A stretch of 64,000 nucleotides of DNA, taken from Thermofilum sp. Its GTDB lineage: Archaea; Thermoproteota; Thermoprotei; Thermofilales; Thermofilaceae. The DNA lies in the NCBI GenBank assembly GCA_038741495.1, contig JAVYKX010000003.1:1-64000 (forward strand). Reading direction: 5' to 3'. The notes under the pieces are model-generated. The model did not search any database. It was not told the DNA's origin and saw only the letters and a program-made list of their open reading frames with translations. Below, in pieces: positions 50,249-58,182 of the stretch. How positions within the stretch are numbered: the stretch's first letter is position 1; each line of letters starts with the position of its first letter. The position numbers and the translations under genes are program-made.

Positions 50249-50713
50249 CTATCTTCTTAAAAACCTTTGCAGGATGCCTTTCTCAGCCTTCTGAACACTC
50301 CTGTCGGGAAGCTCCGCGAGATCACTGCCCGCAAAAACCCTCACCCCCTCCCTCGCAGCTTGGCGCACTCTCTGGAGAAACTCTGGGAGGTTGTTTACTC
50401 CCTCATCGTTCATCAGCATCTCTAATAGCATAGGCATGTTAAGGCCCGTCACCACAGCTTTCACACGTGCTTCTTGAAGCAGCATGAGGGCTGCTCTCGA
50501 AGGCGTGCCGCCGAATAAGTCGGTAACGATTACCGTGTCGCCGTCAACAATCGAAGAAAGCTTGTCGTAGAAATTCTCGAGGCTCTCCCCCTCCTGGAGG
50601 TCGACGCAAGCTGCTTTCTGGTACACTGAAATGCCGAGTATCATCGCCGTAGCTTCCAGCATCGCGCACCCAAGCCTCCCGTGAGCTGCTAGCACGTACT
50701 TCAGGTGCCTCAC
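50249..50713 (-). CDS. PTS IIA, mannose family
   Basis: 154 residues from GTG 50713, which overlaps the preceding stop as GTGA. The phosphohistidine is His11 in KYVLAAHGRLGCAMLE; the DTVIVTDLFGGTPSRAAL segment is the second family signature. It accepts phosphate from HPr and passes it to IIB. The longer frame to 50851 has no support. Confidence 0.9.
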   Translation of the reverse strand: MRHLKYVLAAHGRLGCAMLEATAMILGISVYQKAACVDLQEGESLENFYDKLSSIVDGDTVIVTDLFGGTPSRAALMLLQEARVKAVVTGLNMPMLLEMLMNDEGVNNLPEFLQRVRQAAREGVRVFAGSDLAELPDRSVQKAEKGILQRFLRR

Positions 50714-51633
50714 CTCGCGTGCGAAGAAGCCATCCTCCTGTATGTATGTCTTACCCCTCTCACAGCTATCGAAAGCTCCAGAATGTTCTCCGGTAAAGCG
50801 ACGCCCATCCGGTAACCGGAGTCGCCAATGTGGTGAACATCGCAGCCGCAAGCCTTAGAGGACAGGGCTATCTTCCTCACCGTGCTGGGCCTAGCCCCTT
50901 CCTGCGAGGTACCGATCGTACACATCACCACGCTATCGTACCTCTGAGCCAGCTTCACGACGCTTCTCACGGCTTCTGGAGTCGACCCGGGAACCGTGTA
51001 GGGAGCCGGGATCACCACGCCGTCAGCCCCCGAAGCAAGCACACGCTCAACGAGAGCCAGGTCGTACATCTCCTCACTCTTCAAACCACCCGAGTGCATC
51101 TTCCCACCGAAAACCAATGCCTTGTTCCCGACAACCCTTACCGCAAGCTCCACTCCAGCCGCTATCCGCTCCCACGTGACTCCCAGGCCAGGGTTTCCCG
51201 TAACTACGACAAGCCTTGAGCCCAGCTCGGTGACCGCTCGCAAAGCCTCGGGGGACAGCGTTCTACCCGGGGGGATGAGGCCCGGCTCCACGGGCTCCAA
51301 GTTGTTTCCGATAAACCTGCTCACGAACCTGGCGAGGTCTGAGATGCTCTTCACTTCTTCTGGCACCCCCTCGAACCTCGGGTTAAAAGCGTCGAGCATG
51401 TTGAGCAGCACTATGTCTGCGCCGAACGCCGCTGCAATCTCCACGTTAGATACCCCATCCACTAGTGGTGGCGCGGTCGCGACGACTTCAGCTGCGACGA
51501 CTCTACCCTCTGAGCTCTGAATAGCTTTTTTGAAATCTGCCGCGGGGATGGTTGAAAGCTCTCTTCCCGTGAGGTCGAGCACTCTTTTCACCATGGCTTT
51601 CTGCAAAAATTTCACGAGGTTGCATTTTAACAT
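50710..51633 (-). CDS. TIM-barrel protein of a PTS-linked family, function unknown
   Basis: 307 residues from ATG 51633 (a TATA-like CTTATAC is 21 bases upstream; ATG 51594, MVKRVLDLTGREL, is the alternative). Segments such as VSNVEIAAAFGADIVLLNML, GNNLEPVEPGL, RLVVVTGNPGLGVTWERI and VFGGKMHSGG indicate a (beta/alpha)8 barrel resembling proteins found in bacterial PTS operons that have been mislabelled as haloacid-dehalogenase-like. The reaction is unknown; an aldolase or isomerase on the PTS product is plausible. First gene of the operon with IIA, IIB and a Gfo/Idh dehydrogenase, divergent from IIC-IID. Confidence 0.7.
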   Translation of the reverse strand: MLKCNLVKFLQKAMVKRVLDLTGRELSTIPAADFKKAIQSSEGRVVAAEVVATAPPLVDGVSNVEIAAAFGADIVLLNMLDAFNPRFEGVPEEVKSISDLARFVSRFIGNNLEPVEPGLIPPGRTLSPEALRAVTELGSRLVVVTGNPGLGVTWERIAAGVELAVRVVGNKALVFGGKMHSGGLKSEEMYDLALVERVLASGADGVVIPAPYTVPGSTPEAVRSVVKLAQRYDSVVMCTIGTSQEGARPSTVRKIALSSKACGCDVHHIGDSGYRMGVALPENILELSIAVRGVRHTYRRMASSHAR

Positions 51634-51670
51634 GCTTAAGTAGTCTGAATGTATAAGCTATCACGAAAGG

Positions 51671-51679
51671 TTTTTATTT
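51671..51679 (+). promoter_or_regulatory. TATA-like box of the IIC-IID gene
   Basis: TTTTTATTT lies 25 bases before ATG 51700. The 66-bp region to the divergent TIM-barrel gene serves both promoters. Confidence 0.4.
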
Positions 51680-51699
51680 GAGTACCATGCGTAGAGGTT

Positions 51700-53304
51700 A
51701 TGCCAGCAGCAATAGGACCCGTCGAAGTAGGGCTTCTGGGACTGCTGGCTTTCATCTTCGGCTTGGACTACATCTGGGTAACACCGCTGGGCATTTGGAG
51801 GCCTGTCGTCGCCGGAACCATCACGGGAATAATCTTAGGAGATCCCATCACCGGCCTAGTCGTCGGCTCCCTTCTCGAGTTCGTCTTCGCCGGGCTCTTT
51901 ACGATCGGCGGCGGAACAGTGCCCGAAGCTGCTAGCGGAACTATAGCTGCGACAGTCCTAGCTATAACCATGGGCCTTAGGCCCGAAGCAGCCGTACCTC
52001 TAGCGATACCGATCGCAGTTCTCACTATGAACATAGAGATAATGGTCAGGTCTTTCGACGCTGTTTTCACCCACTGGGCTGACAGGGAGATCGAGAGAGG
52101 AAACTTCGGCGCAATACCCATGATCAACATACTGGGCGCTGTCCCCTGGGGTCTCAGCAGGGCCATACCGATATGGGGTTTCGTCGGTCTTCTGGCTGTC
52201 AACCCCGAGGCGGTTAAGGCTGCAATTGAAGCGATACAAGTGATTCACATCGGTCCCTTAGCGATAAGGTTCTGGGACGCTATGGCTGTAGCTGGAGCTG
52301 TCCTACCAGCGCTCGGTGCTGCGATCATGATGAAGATGATGCTATCTAGGAGAAACGTCATGTTCTTCGTCCTGGGCTTCGCGCTGGCAGCATACCTGAA
52401 GCTAAGCCTCGTGGCAATAGCCCTGATCGTCGGAGCCATCGTCGCTGCCATCTACTACTACGTGTTCAGGGATGTCCTCGAGGCTACGCCCGCGTCCTCT
52501 GGAGCTCCCCTCACCGGAAAAGCAACTACTAGGGACTTCCTGAGGTGGTTCGCTGTCTCGTGGTTCATCCAGTCCTCGTGGAACTACGAGAGGATGATGG
52601 GCACGGGCTTCGCTCACGGCATGCTCGAAATCGAGAAGAAGCTGAGGAAAGATCCCGAGGAGCTGAAGTCCTGGCTTAGGCTACACAACGAGTTCTACAA
52701 CACGGAGCCTCACCTGCACAACGCGATTTACGGCATGGCGATCTCGCTAGAGGAGCAGGGCGCAGACCAGGACACTATAAGGGGCATTAAGACCGCTCTC
52801 ATGGGACCGTTCGCGGGCCTCGGAGACTCGGTAATGTGGTTTACACTACTCCCGATTGCTTTCTTGCTCGGAGCCTCGCTAGGCGTGCAACGCAACCTCC
52901 TGGGCCCTGTCGTCGCGCTAGCGATATGGATTCCTGTCTCGTGGGCAGTAAAGTACTATACGCTCGTCTACGGGTACAAGTACGGGCTTTCCCTGGCTGA
53001 GATCCTCAGGGGTGAGTTCCTTAAGGTGGCTAGGGACGCCATCATGGCTTTCGCTATGGCGATTATAGGCGGCATAGCGGCTACTTACGTCCGCGCTACT
53101 ACCCCAATTGTTCTCGCCGCCTACGCAGGCCAGCAGATCAAGCTTCAGCCCATCCTCGACCAGTTCATGCCCTCGCTGCTACCGCTGCTCTTCACCCTCT
53201 ACGCTTACTGGCTCATCAAGAATAAGGGCTACAGCTACGGCAAGGCTGTCATCATACTATTCCTCACAGCCTTCATCCTGGCCCTGATAGGCGTGCTCGG
53301 ATAG
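51700..53304 (+). CDS. PTS IIC-IID fusion, mannose family
   Basis: 534 residues. Residues 1-260 are a IIC (GIILGDPITGLVVGSLLEFVFAG, TIGGGTVPEAASGTIAA); residues 275-534 are a IID (AVSWFIQSSWNYERMMGTGF, PHLHNAIYGMAISLEEQ, IKTALMGPFAGLGDSVMWF). In bacteria the two are almost always separate proteins, so the fusion is notable. Together they form the membrane channel of a mannose-family PTS, whose bacterial members import mannose, fructose, sorbose, GlcNAc or GalNAc. A poly-T run follows the stop. Confidence 0.92.
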   Translation: MPAAIGPVEVGLLGLLAFIFGLDYIWVTPLGIWRPVVAGTITGIILGDPITGLVVGSLLEFVFAGLFTIGGGTVPEAASGTIAATVLAITMGLRPEAAVPLAIPIAVLTMNIEIMVRSFDAVFTHWADREIERGNFGAIPMINILGAVPWGLSRAIPIWGFVGLLAVNPEAVKAAIEAIQVIHIGPLAIRFWDAMAVAGAVLPALGAAIMMKMMLSRRNVMFFVLGFALAAYLKLSLVAIALIVGAIVAAIYYYVFRDVLEATPASSGAPLTGKATTRDFLRWFAVSWFIQSSWNYERMMGTGFAHGMLEIEKKLRKDPEELKSWLRLHNEFYNTEPHLHNAIYGMAISLEEQGADQDTIRGIKTALMGPFAGLGDSVMWFTLLPIAFLLGASLGVQRNLLGPVVALAIWIPVSWAVKYYTLVYGYKYGLSLAEILRGEFLKVARDAIMAFAMAIIGGIAATYVRATTPIVLAAYAGQQIKLQPILDQFMPSLLPLLFTLYAYWLIKNKGYSYGKAVIILFLTAFILALIGVLG

Positions 53305-53324
53305 AGATTTTCCCTAAAGAGGCC

Positions 53325-53334
53325 TTTTTCTTTT
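53325..53334 (+). terminator. poly-T terminator after IIC-IID
   Basis: TTTTTCTTTT 20 bases after the IIC-IID stop fits the T-rich archaeal termination signal. Confidence 0.5.
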
Positions 53335-53338
53335 AAAT

Positions 53339-54049
53339 CTAGAGTTGGTCGGGCCTCTCCTCCCGAGAATCTGCTGCGTTTTTCTCTATCACGTAGCTTA
53401 TAGCTTCGAGAACTCCTGCGGCCATGCTGCCGCTCGCCACGAAGTCGGCTATGCGCTTGAGGCTGGGGTGCGCGTTCCCGACAGCTACCCTCAAATCCGA
53501 TACTTCGAAGAGGGGGATATCGGAGAGGCTATCCCCGATAGCGACCTTTAGAGAGGGCTCCCAGCCGCTCACCCTCAGTAGTCTCTCAACGCCTAGCTTC
53601 TTGCTGAGGCCGGGAGGTGCTGCGACGTACGTTCTTGAACCAACTTTCACGACATCTGCAGGGTAAGTCTTAGCGCTTTCAAGCAGCCGCCTCGCCTGTT
53701 CCAGCACAGTTTCGTCGAAGTAGTAGAGCACGCTGCCCACGTTGGCAGGAGGCAGCGCGCGCTTAAGCACCTCTACGAGGCTATCCCAGTAGTCTGGCTT
53801 GAACAGCACTAGCTCCCTAGAGAGCGGGAAGTAGATAGCCGATCCTAGCTCCAGAAGGAAAGCGTCGAAAACTCTCGGCCTGGGGATAAACTTCCTCATA
53901 TCTCCGAGAGGCCTAGCTGTCGCTACAACCAGCCTAGCGCCACTACTCTCCTTAATGCTCCGCAGCTTCTCGAGAACCTCCGCATCGATACTCTCGTTCT
54001 CGGGCGCGAGAGTACCGTCATAGTCGATGAGAAACAAGACCCCAGGCAC
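53339..54049 (-). CDS. HAD-superfamily phosphatase (Cof/phosphoglycolate type)
   Basis: 236 residues: motif I FLIDYDGTLAPEN, motif II VVATARPLGDM, lysine in SKKLGVERLL and motif IV IGDSLSDIPLFEV, with a C2-type cap. This is the layout of archaeal phosphoglycolate phosphatase and sugar-phosphate/mannosyl-3-phosphoglycerate phosphatases. The substrate is open. GTG 54049 lies about 26 bases from TATA-like AAATATATAG, so leaderless. Confidence 0.82.
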   Translation of the reverse strand: MPGVLFLIDYDGTLAPENESIDAEVLEKLRSIKESSGARLVVATARPLGDMRKFIPRPRVFDAFLLELGSAIYFPLSRELVLFKPDYWDSLVEVLKRALPPANVGSVLYYFDETVLEQARRLLESAKTYPADVVKVGSRTYVAAPPGLSKKLGVERLLRVSGWEPSLKVAIGDSLSDIPLFEVSDLRVAVGNAHPSLKRIADFVASGSMAAGVLEAISYVIEKNAADSREERPDQL

Positions 54050-54094
54050 GCTCCCAGTGTTGCCAAAGAGCTATATATTTCTGGGCCTCGACCC

Positions 54095-54260
54095 CGCGTC
54101 AGCAGCCGTGACCCCCTCACGGGCCTGCTTCTCCTTCTCCACCAACCCCGATAGAGCCCTACCAGCCAGGCTTAAGCCGCACTTTCCGCTTCCCGCTGGG
54201 AGGGTCTTCAAGGAGCCCGCCGATCCCCGGAGCATCGCTGTGCGATGCTCTACTTGCATC
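54095..54260 (+). other. intergenic region with two hairpins, possible small RNA
   Basis: The 220-bp gap between the HAD and VapC genes holds two perfect stems: CCGTGA/TCACGG (54106-54122, extendable by GCAG/CTGC) and GAGCATCGC/GCGATGCTC around a 3-base loop (54230-54250). A TATA-like CTATATATTT (54071-54080) reads rightward as well as serving the HAD gene. A small non-coding RNA is possible; the second hairpin may instead be a terminator. I recognise no known RNA family. Confidence 0.3.
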
Positions 54261-54269
54261 TAGGGGAGG

Positions 54270-54698
54270 CTAGCGCTTCCCAAGGTACACGACTTCTACG
54301 CCGTAACGGGACAAGTGCTGCCTAGCTCCCTCGTGATCTCTATCGAACGTTAGGAGGAGCGTGTCCGGGCCAGCCGAGGTTGCGATCAGGAGATCAAGGT
54401 CGGGGATTTGCAAGCCCCTCAGCATGGCTTCAGCCTTCACGCGGGCGGCAACTTCAGCCGAAGAGCGAGACAAGGGGTAGACGCTAACCCAGCTTAAGAA
54501 ACTCTCGAGCCACGCAAGCTCGGCAGTGCTCCCCGTCTTCAGGAAGTACAGGGAGGCTCCCAGGTACAGCTCGTAGACGGAGAGAACCGATACCCCGACG
54601 TCTGAAGCGCTGTCGGCAAGCTCTCTAAGCTTACTCTCCGCCGCCCCGCTCCCCCTCCTCAGCTCGAGGATGAATGACGTGTCAAGGAGCAGTTTCAA
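54270..54698 (-). CDS. vapC: PIN-domain toxin VapC
   Basis: 142 residues with the PIN nuclease acidic residues: KLLLDTSFILELRRG (Asp6), SVYELYLGAS (Glu), and IPDLDLLIATSA (Asp pair). It cleaves RNA and is neutralised by the VapB encoded just upstream, with a 17-base overlap. Confidence 0.85.
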   Translation of the reverse strand: MKLLLDTSFILELRRGSGAAESKLRELADSASDVGVSVLSVYELYLGASLYFLKTGSTAELAWLESFLSWVSVYPLSRSSAEVAARVKAEAMLRGLQIPDLDLLIATSAGPDTLLLTFDRDHEGARQHLSRYGVEVVYLGKR

Positions 54699-54906
54699 CG
54701 AACCTCGCCTTGAAGCCTTCTCTAACCAGCTTAACTGCCTCCTCGAGCTCCGGGGGTGCGCTCCTGCGCGAGAGAGAAATAATCATCTCGACCCTGCTCT
54801 TGACGCTGGACCTTATTAGCTCGTCTATCACTTCAGTGAAGCTTCTATCTCCTTTCAGCGCGACAAGCTTGTAGTAGACCTCGTCGCTAATAGTGATCGT
54901 TTTCAC
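54682..54906 (-). CDS. vapB: VapB-type antitoxin (DUF217-like)
   Basis: About 74 residues from GTG 54906, giving the typical antitoxin start MKTITISDEVYYKLVALKG, then FTEVIDELIRSS. The TATA box TTTAAATA (54930-54937, minus strand) is 28 bases upstream of this GTG, so the longer frame to 55098 is not used. DNA-binding N-terminus with a C-terminal VapC-binding tail. Confidence 0.78.
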   Translation of the reverse strand: MKTITISDEVYYKLVALKGDRSFTEVIDELIRSSVKSRVEMIISLSRRSAPPELEEAVKLVREGFKARFVETAP

Positions 54907-54929
54907 GTACAGTGCATGATGCATGAGAT

Positions 54930-54937
54930 TATTTAAA
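54930..54937 (-). promoter_or_regulatory. TATA box of vapBC
   Basis: TTTAAATA on the minus strand, centred 28 bases from GTG 54906; it sets the antitoxin start. Confidence 0.5.
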
Positions 54938-55026
54938 GCTTCGCGCCGCGCGATTCTCGGCAGAGTAACCGCGCGGAGCCTCTCCCGCAGAGGCTCGAGA
55001 GCCTGTTTTAAGCGAGGTGTTAATAT

Positions 55027-55671
55027 TTGGCCAGGCGTAGGTACCCCGTGATTCTCGTAGCATTCGAGGGGATCGACGGCGCGGGGCTCACGACGCACGC
55101 CAGGCTGACCGAGAAGTTCCTTGAGAGCAGGGGCTTAAGGGTCGTCCTCACGAAGGAGCCGACCGACGGCCTCATCGGCGGCCTGATACGGGCCTGCCTG
55201 AGGGGCGAGTGGAAGGCAGACCCTATGACGCTCCAGCTGCTCTTTGCAGCTGACCGCTGCCACCACGTGAATACAGTGATCCTCCCGGCGCTGAGAGCCG
55301 GGAGGGCTGTGGTCACCGACCGCTACATTTTCTCCAGCCTTGCTTACGGCTCTCTCAACTTGGACTACGAGTGGTTGAAAACCGTGAACTCGAAGTTCCC
55401 GCTCCCCGACGTCACTTTCATTCTCGACATCGAGCCTGAGGTTGCAGTTGCGAGGATAAGGGAGGATAGATTCGCGGTCGAGCTGTTCGAGGAGATCGAG
55501 AAGCTAGAGCGCGTGCGCACAGCCTACTTCCGGATCTCGGAAGAGTTCCCCAACATTCACGTCATCAGGACTGACGACGAGCCGGAAGTGGTTCAGAGGA
55601 AGATTGAAGGTGTTCTCGAGAGCGTCCTCGAGGAGGCCACGAAGAGGGACCTCGAGGCTCGGAGCCTGTGA
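55027..55671 (+). CDS. tmk: thymidylate kinase-like, altered P-loop
   Basis: 214 residues. VAFEGIDGAGLTTHARLTEKF, VVLTKEPTDGLIG, LLFAADRCHH and VVTDRYIFSSLAYGS match dTMP kinase (dTMP to dTDP). The P-loop lysine (usual GxDGxGKST) is Leu21, encoded by CTC. Either this archaeal branch uses another residue, or the protein has a different role. TTG 55027 start; GTG 55048 is the alternative. Confidence 0.75.
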   Translation: MARRRYPVILVAFEGIDGAGLTTHARLTEKFLESRGLRVVLTKEPTDGLIGGLIRACLRGEWKADPMTLQLLFAADRCHHVNTVILPALRAGRAVVTDRYIFSSLAYGSLNLDYEWLKTVNSKFPLPDVTFILDIEPEVAVARIREDRFAVELFEEIEKLERVRTAYFRISEEFPNIHVIRTDDEPEVVQRKIEGVLESVLEEATKRDLEARSL

Positions 55672-55713
55672 GGGAAAGGCGAGCAGCCGGCGCAGAGCCC
55701 TACCTCGAGGCTT

Positions 55714-56463
55714 CTACGCACCTCTTTTATCGCTGTTAACCTTGTAGAGAACGACGGTCTTGACTCCTTCGGGAACCGCCATCCTCCACCCCTCGCCGGC
55801 AGCCAGAATCGAGAGTACTCCGACCAGGTGAGCATTAGCGCTAGCCGCTATCTTCGCTAATGCTCTCAGAGTCCTGCCGCTGCGGAGGAGATCATCCACG
55901 ATGAGAACCCTCTCCCCTCTTTTCAGCTGCTCGGCGGGAAGGTACAAGTGCGAAACGCTGGGAGGATCGCTGAGGATCACCTCAGCTTCAAAGTACTTTG
56001 CCGACGCGCTCTCCCTCTCCCTCCTCGCGACAGCGAGCTGAGCGGATAGCGCCCACGAGACAATAGTCGCGAGCGGGATCCCGTTCACCGCGGCTGTGAG
56101 CACGGTGTCCACCATGCCGGAGAACTCGAGGTACGCGGCCGAAGCTGCCAGCAAGAGGATATCCACGTCGTAGGCTAGCTGCCTCACGTTGACGACGCCC
56201 ATCTCGTCCACCGAAACTCTCTGCTTCACAGCTTCGCTGGCCAGCCCCGACCTGTGAATAGCCTCCAGGATCTCCAATGCCCTGCCGGGGCTGGGTAGGT
56301 GCGACCCCGACGTGTAGCGGCTCAGGTCTACAGGGCTCACCGCGACGCCAGCCCTGGCTAAGCTCTCGGCAAGGGCCCCTCTCCTCAACCCCTTCCTGAC
56401 GGCGCGGAGCGCCCCCTGGCAGAGCAGCTGCAAAACGAGGCTTTCCTGCCTTCTCAACGCCAC
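55714..56463 (-). CDS. HTH plus phosphoribosyltransferase-type regulator (GfcR-like)
   Basis: 249 residues. Residues 20-75 look like a helix-turn-helix (LAESLARAGVAVSPVDLSRY); the C-terminal part is a type I PRTase fold with the PRPP loop RVLIVDDLLRSGRT. Archaeal proteins of this architecture (GfcR and purine-regulator relatives) act as transcription factors that sense phosphorylated metabolites. It is divergent from an ECF importer gene, 84 bases away, and may control it (inference). GTG 56463 sits about 22 bases after an AT-rich TATA-like stretch. Confidence 0.75.
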   Translation of the reverse strand: MALRRQESLVLQLLCQGALRAVRKGLRRGALAESLARAGVAVSPVDLSRYTSGSHLPSPGRALEILEAIHRSGLASEAVKQRVSVDEMGVVNVRQLAYDVDILLLAASAAYLEFSGMVDTVLTAAVNGIPLATIVSWALSAQLAVARRERESASAKYFEAEVILSDPPSVSHLYLPAEQLKRGERVLIVDDLLRSGRTLRALAKIAASANAHLVGVLSILAAGEGWRMAVPEGVKTVVLYKVNSDKRGA

Positions 56464-56517
56464 ATATCATGTAAAAGATACTATATTTTAAACTTTTCTT
56501 TTCAAAAAAGAGAAAGA

Positions 56518-56525
56518 CTTATAAA
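56518..56525 (+). promoter_or_regulatory. TATA box of the first ECF importer
   Basis: CTTATAAA centred 25 bases upstream of GTG 56547, indicating that this GTG, not TTG 56529, starts the gene. Confidence 0.5.
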
Positions 56526-56546
56526 TTCTTGATACGGGAGCGGCAC

Positions 56547-57347
56547 GTGACAAGGGCAATAAGTCCCAGGAAGAGAATCACCTGGGCGCACATAGTGACG
56601 TTCGTGCTGGCAACCGCTGTCTCCTACGTGCTAGCTGTTGTCTCCTCGATGATATTCCCCGTGCTAGGCGCGCCCGGCGTCTCCGCACTCTACGTTGCTG
56701 CAGCTATCTACGTCCCCCTGGGAGTCTGGATGGGCATGTGGGGTGCTCTAGCCGGCTACCTGAGCTGCTTCTTCCTTGGACTCTACCCCAGCGGCTACAC
56801 TCTCATCCAGTCCTTCATCTGGTCCTGGGCAGACTTCATCGAAGCCCTAGTCCCAGCCGCCGCCTTCAGGCTCTTCAAAGTAGACCCTGACTTCACTGTG
56901 CGCAGGGGGTGGGCCGCCAAGCTGTTCCCGCCGCTTGTCGCGCTGGGGTCCGCGCTCCTGCTCCTCGGCGTAGTGGTGCAGGTTCTGTGGGGCGCGACCC
57001 TCGGCGAGCCCTTCGTCACGATCTACGTGTACTCGGTCTACCTAGGCCTCGCGCTCGCAGTGCTCGGCATCGTAATCGGCCTGCTGGTCGGCGACAGGAA
57101 GACTTGGGCGCTCCACATACTCTTCGGAGTGATCGGCGCTTCACTGTTCTCCGGCATATGGGGGGCTGGGACGCTCACGCTCTGGAACCTCCCGCCACCT
57201 CTTCCCGCGGAGCTCTTCTGGCCCGTCTTCACCGGGTGGGTGATCGGAGACCTCATCGTGCTCTCAGTGCTCTCGACAGCTCTTCTCGTAGCTTTGACTC
57301 CGGTCTTCAAGCGGACAGGCCTCTACGTTGAGCGGTGGTGGTCTTAG
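56547..57347 (+). CDS. ECF transporter S component, first module
   Basis: About 266 residues with six to eight membrane helices (TFVLATAVSYVLAVVSSMIF, VPLGVWMGMWGALAGYLSCFFLGLYPSGY split over two helices). It occupies the substrate-binding position before an EcfT and a fused EcfA, so it should bind a vitamin, base or metal. The substrate is not clear. GTG 56547, leaderless. Confidence 0.72.
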   Translation: MTRAISPRKRITWAHIVTFVLATAVSYVLAVVSSMIFPVLGAPGVSALYVAAAIYVPLGVWMGMWGALAGYLSCFFLGLYPSGYTLIQSFIWSWADFIEALVPAAAFRLFKVDPDFTVRRGWAAKLFPPLVALGSALLLLGVVVQVLWGATLGEPFVTIYVYSVYLGLALAVLGIVIGLLVGDRKTWALHILFGVIGASLFSGIWGAGTLTLWNLPPPLPAELFWPVFTGWVIGDLIVLSVLSTALLVALTPVFKRTGLYVERWWS

Positions 57348-57351
57348 GAGA

Positions 57352-58182
57352 ATGCCCACGCTGCTAGAGGAGCTGTCGGGGGTGAGGCTGGGGGCTAGCC
57401 CCTACATGAGCCTCCACAGCGTTACGAGGGTAACGGTTCCTTTTTTGCTCTCGTTATCGATCCTCTTCGTTAGGGATGTTCCCTCAGTCCTCCTCGTGCT
57501 GCTGGCATCTGCGCTCCTTCTCGCTGCTGCGCGGATCCCGCTAGGTGTCGTGCGTGTGTACCTGCTGCTCTTAACGAGCGTCACGATCTTCATCGCGATG
57601 GCTTTCATGCTCTTCACGAGGATCCCTGGGCAAGTCCTCTGGAAGGTCGAGATCCTCAAGGTGCAGGCGGAGAGAGGAGTGTGGGAGTGGGCCATCGTGG
57701 TTACTGACGCGTCGCTGGAGCGAACCGCGTTCTACGCTTTGAGGATAGTCTCCATGATCCTCACAGCAACGCTCTTCATCTCGACTGTGAGTGACGCTGA
57801 CATACTCTGGGGCTTGAGGAGGCTGGGCTTGCCGGCCGGCTTCACAGTCGCCGCAGCGCTCTTCTTCCGGGGTGTAGGCTTCTTCTTCATGGACTTCGCG
57901 GTCGTGAAAGAAGCGATGGAGGCCAGGGGGGTCGACTTCAAGAGGACGAGCTTAGCCAAGAGGTTTATCCTCTACGTCAACGCGCTGATCCCGCTGCTCT
58001 CTCTCCTGATCACCAGAAGCTTCGAGATATCCAGCGCGCTCGAAACGAGAGGCATCACGCCCTCCACGAGGATGGTGCGGGGCTACCGGCTAGCCCCCAT
58101 GAGGCGCAGAGACTACCTGGCCCTGGGCCTAGCGTTGGTGTTCGTCGCAGGGCTCGCGTGGTGGTCGGCATGCCGGCTGTAG
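57352..58182 (+). CDS. ECF transporter T component, first module
   Basis: About 276 residues, with two coupling-helix motifs: EAMEARGVDF and SALETRGITPS (A-R-G type), which bind the two ATPase grooves. ATG 57352 is preceded by AGGAG; the frame from 57328 is longer than needed. Overlaps the ATPase gene by 13 bases. Confidence 0.85.
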   Translation: MPTLLEELSGVRLGASPYMSLHSVTRVTVPFLLSLSILFVRDVPSVLLVLLASALLLAAARIPLGVVRVYLLLLTSVTIFIAMAFMLFTRIPGQVLWKVEILKVQAERGVWEWAIVVTDASLERTAFYALRIVSMILTATLFISTVSDADILWGLRRLGLPAGFTVAAALFFRGVGFFFMDFAVVKEAMEARGVDFKRTSLAKRFILYVNALIPLLSLLITRSFEISSALETRGITPSTRMVRGYRLAPMRRRDYLALGLALVFVAGLAWWSACRL

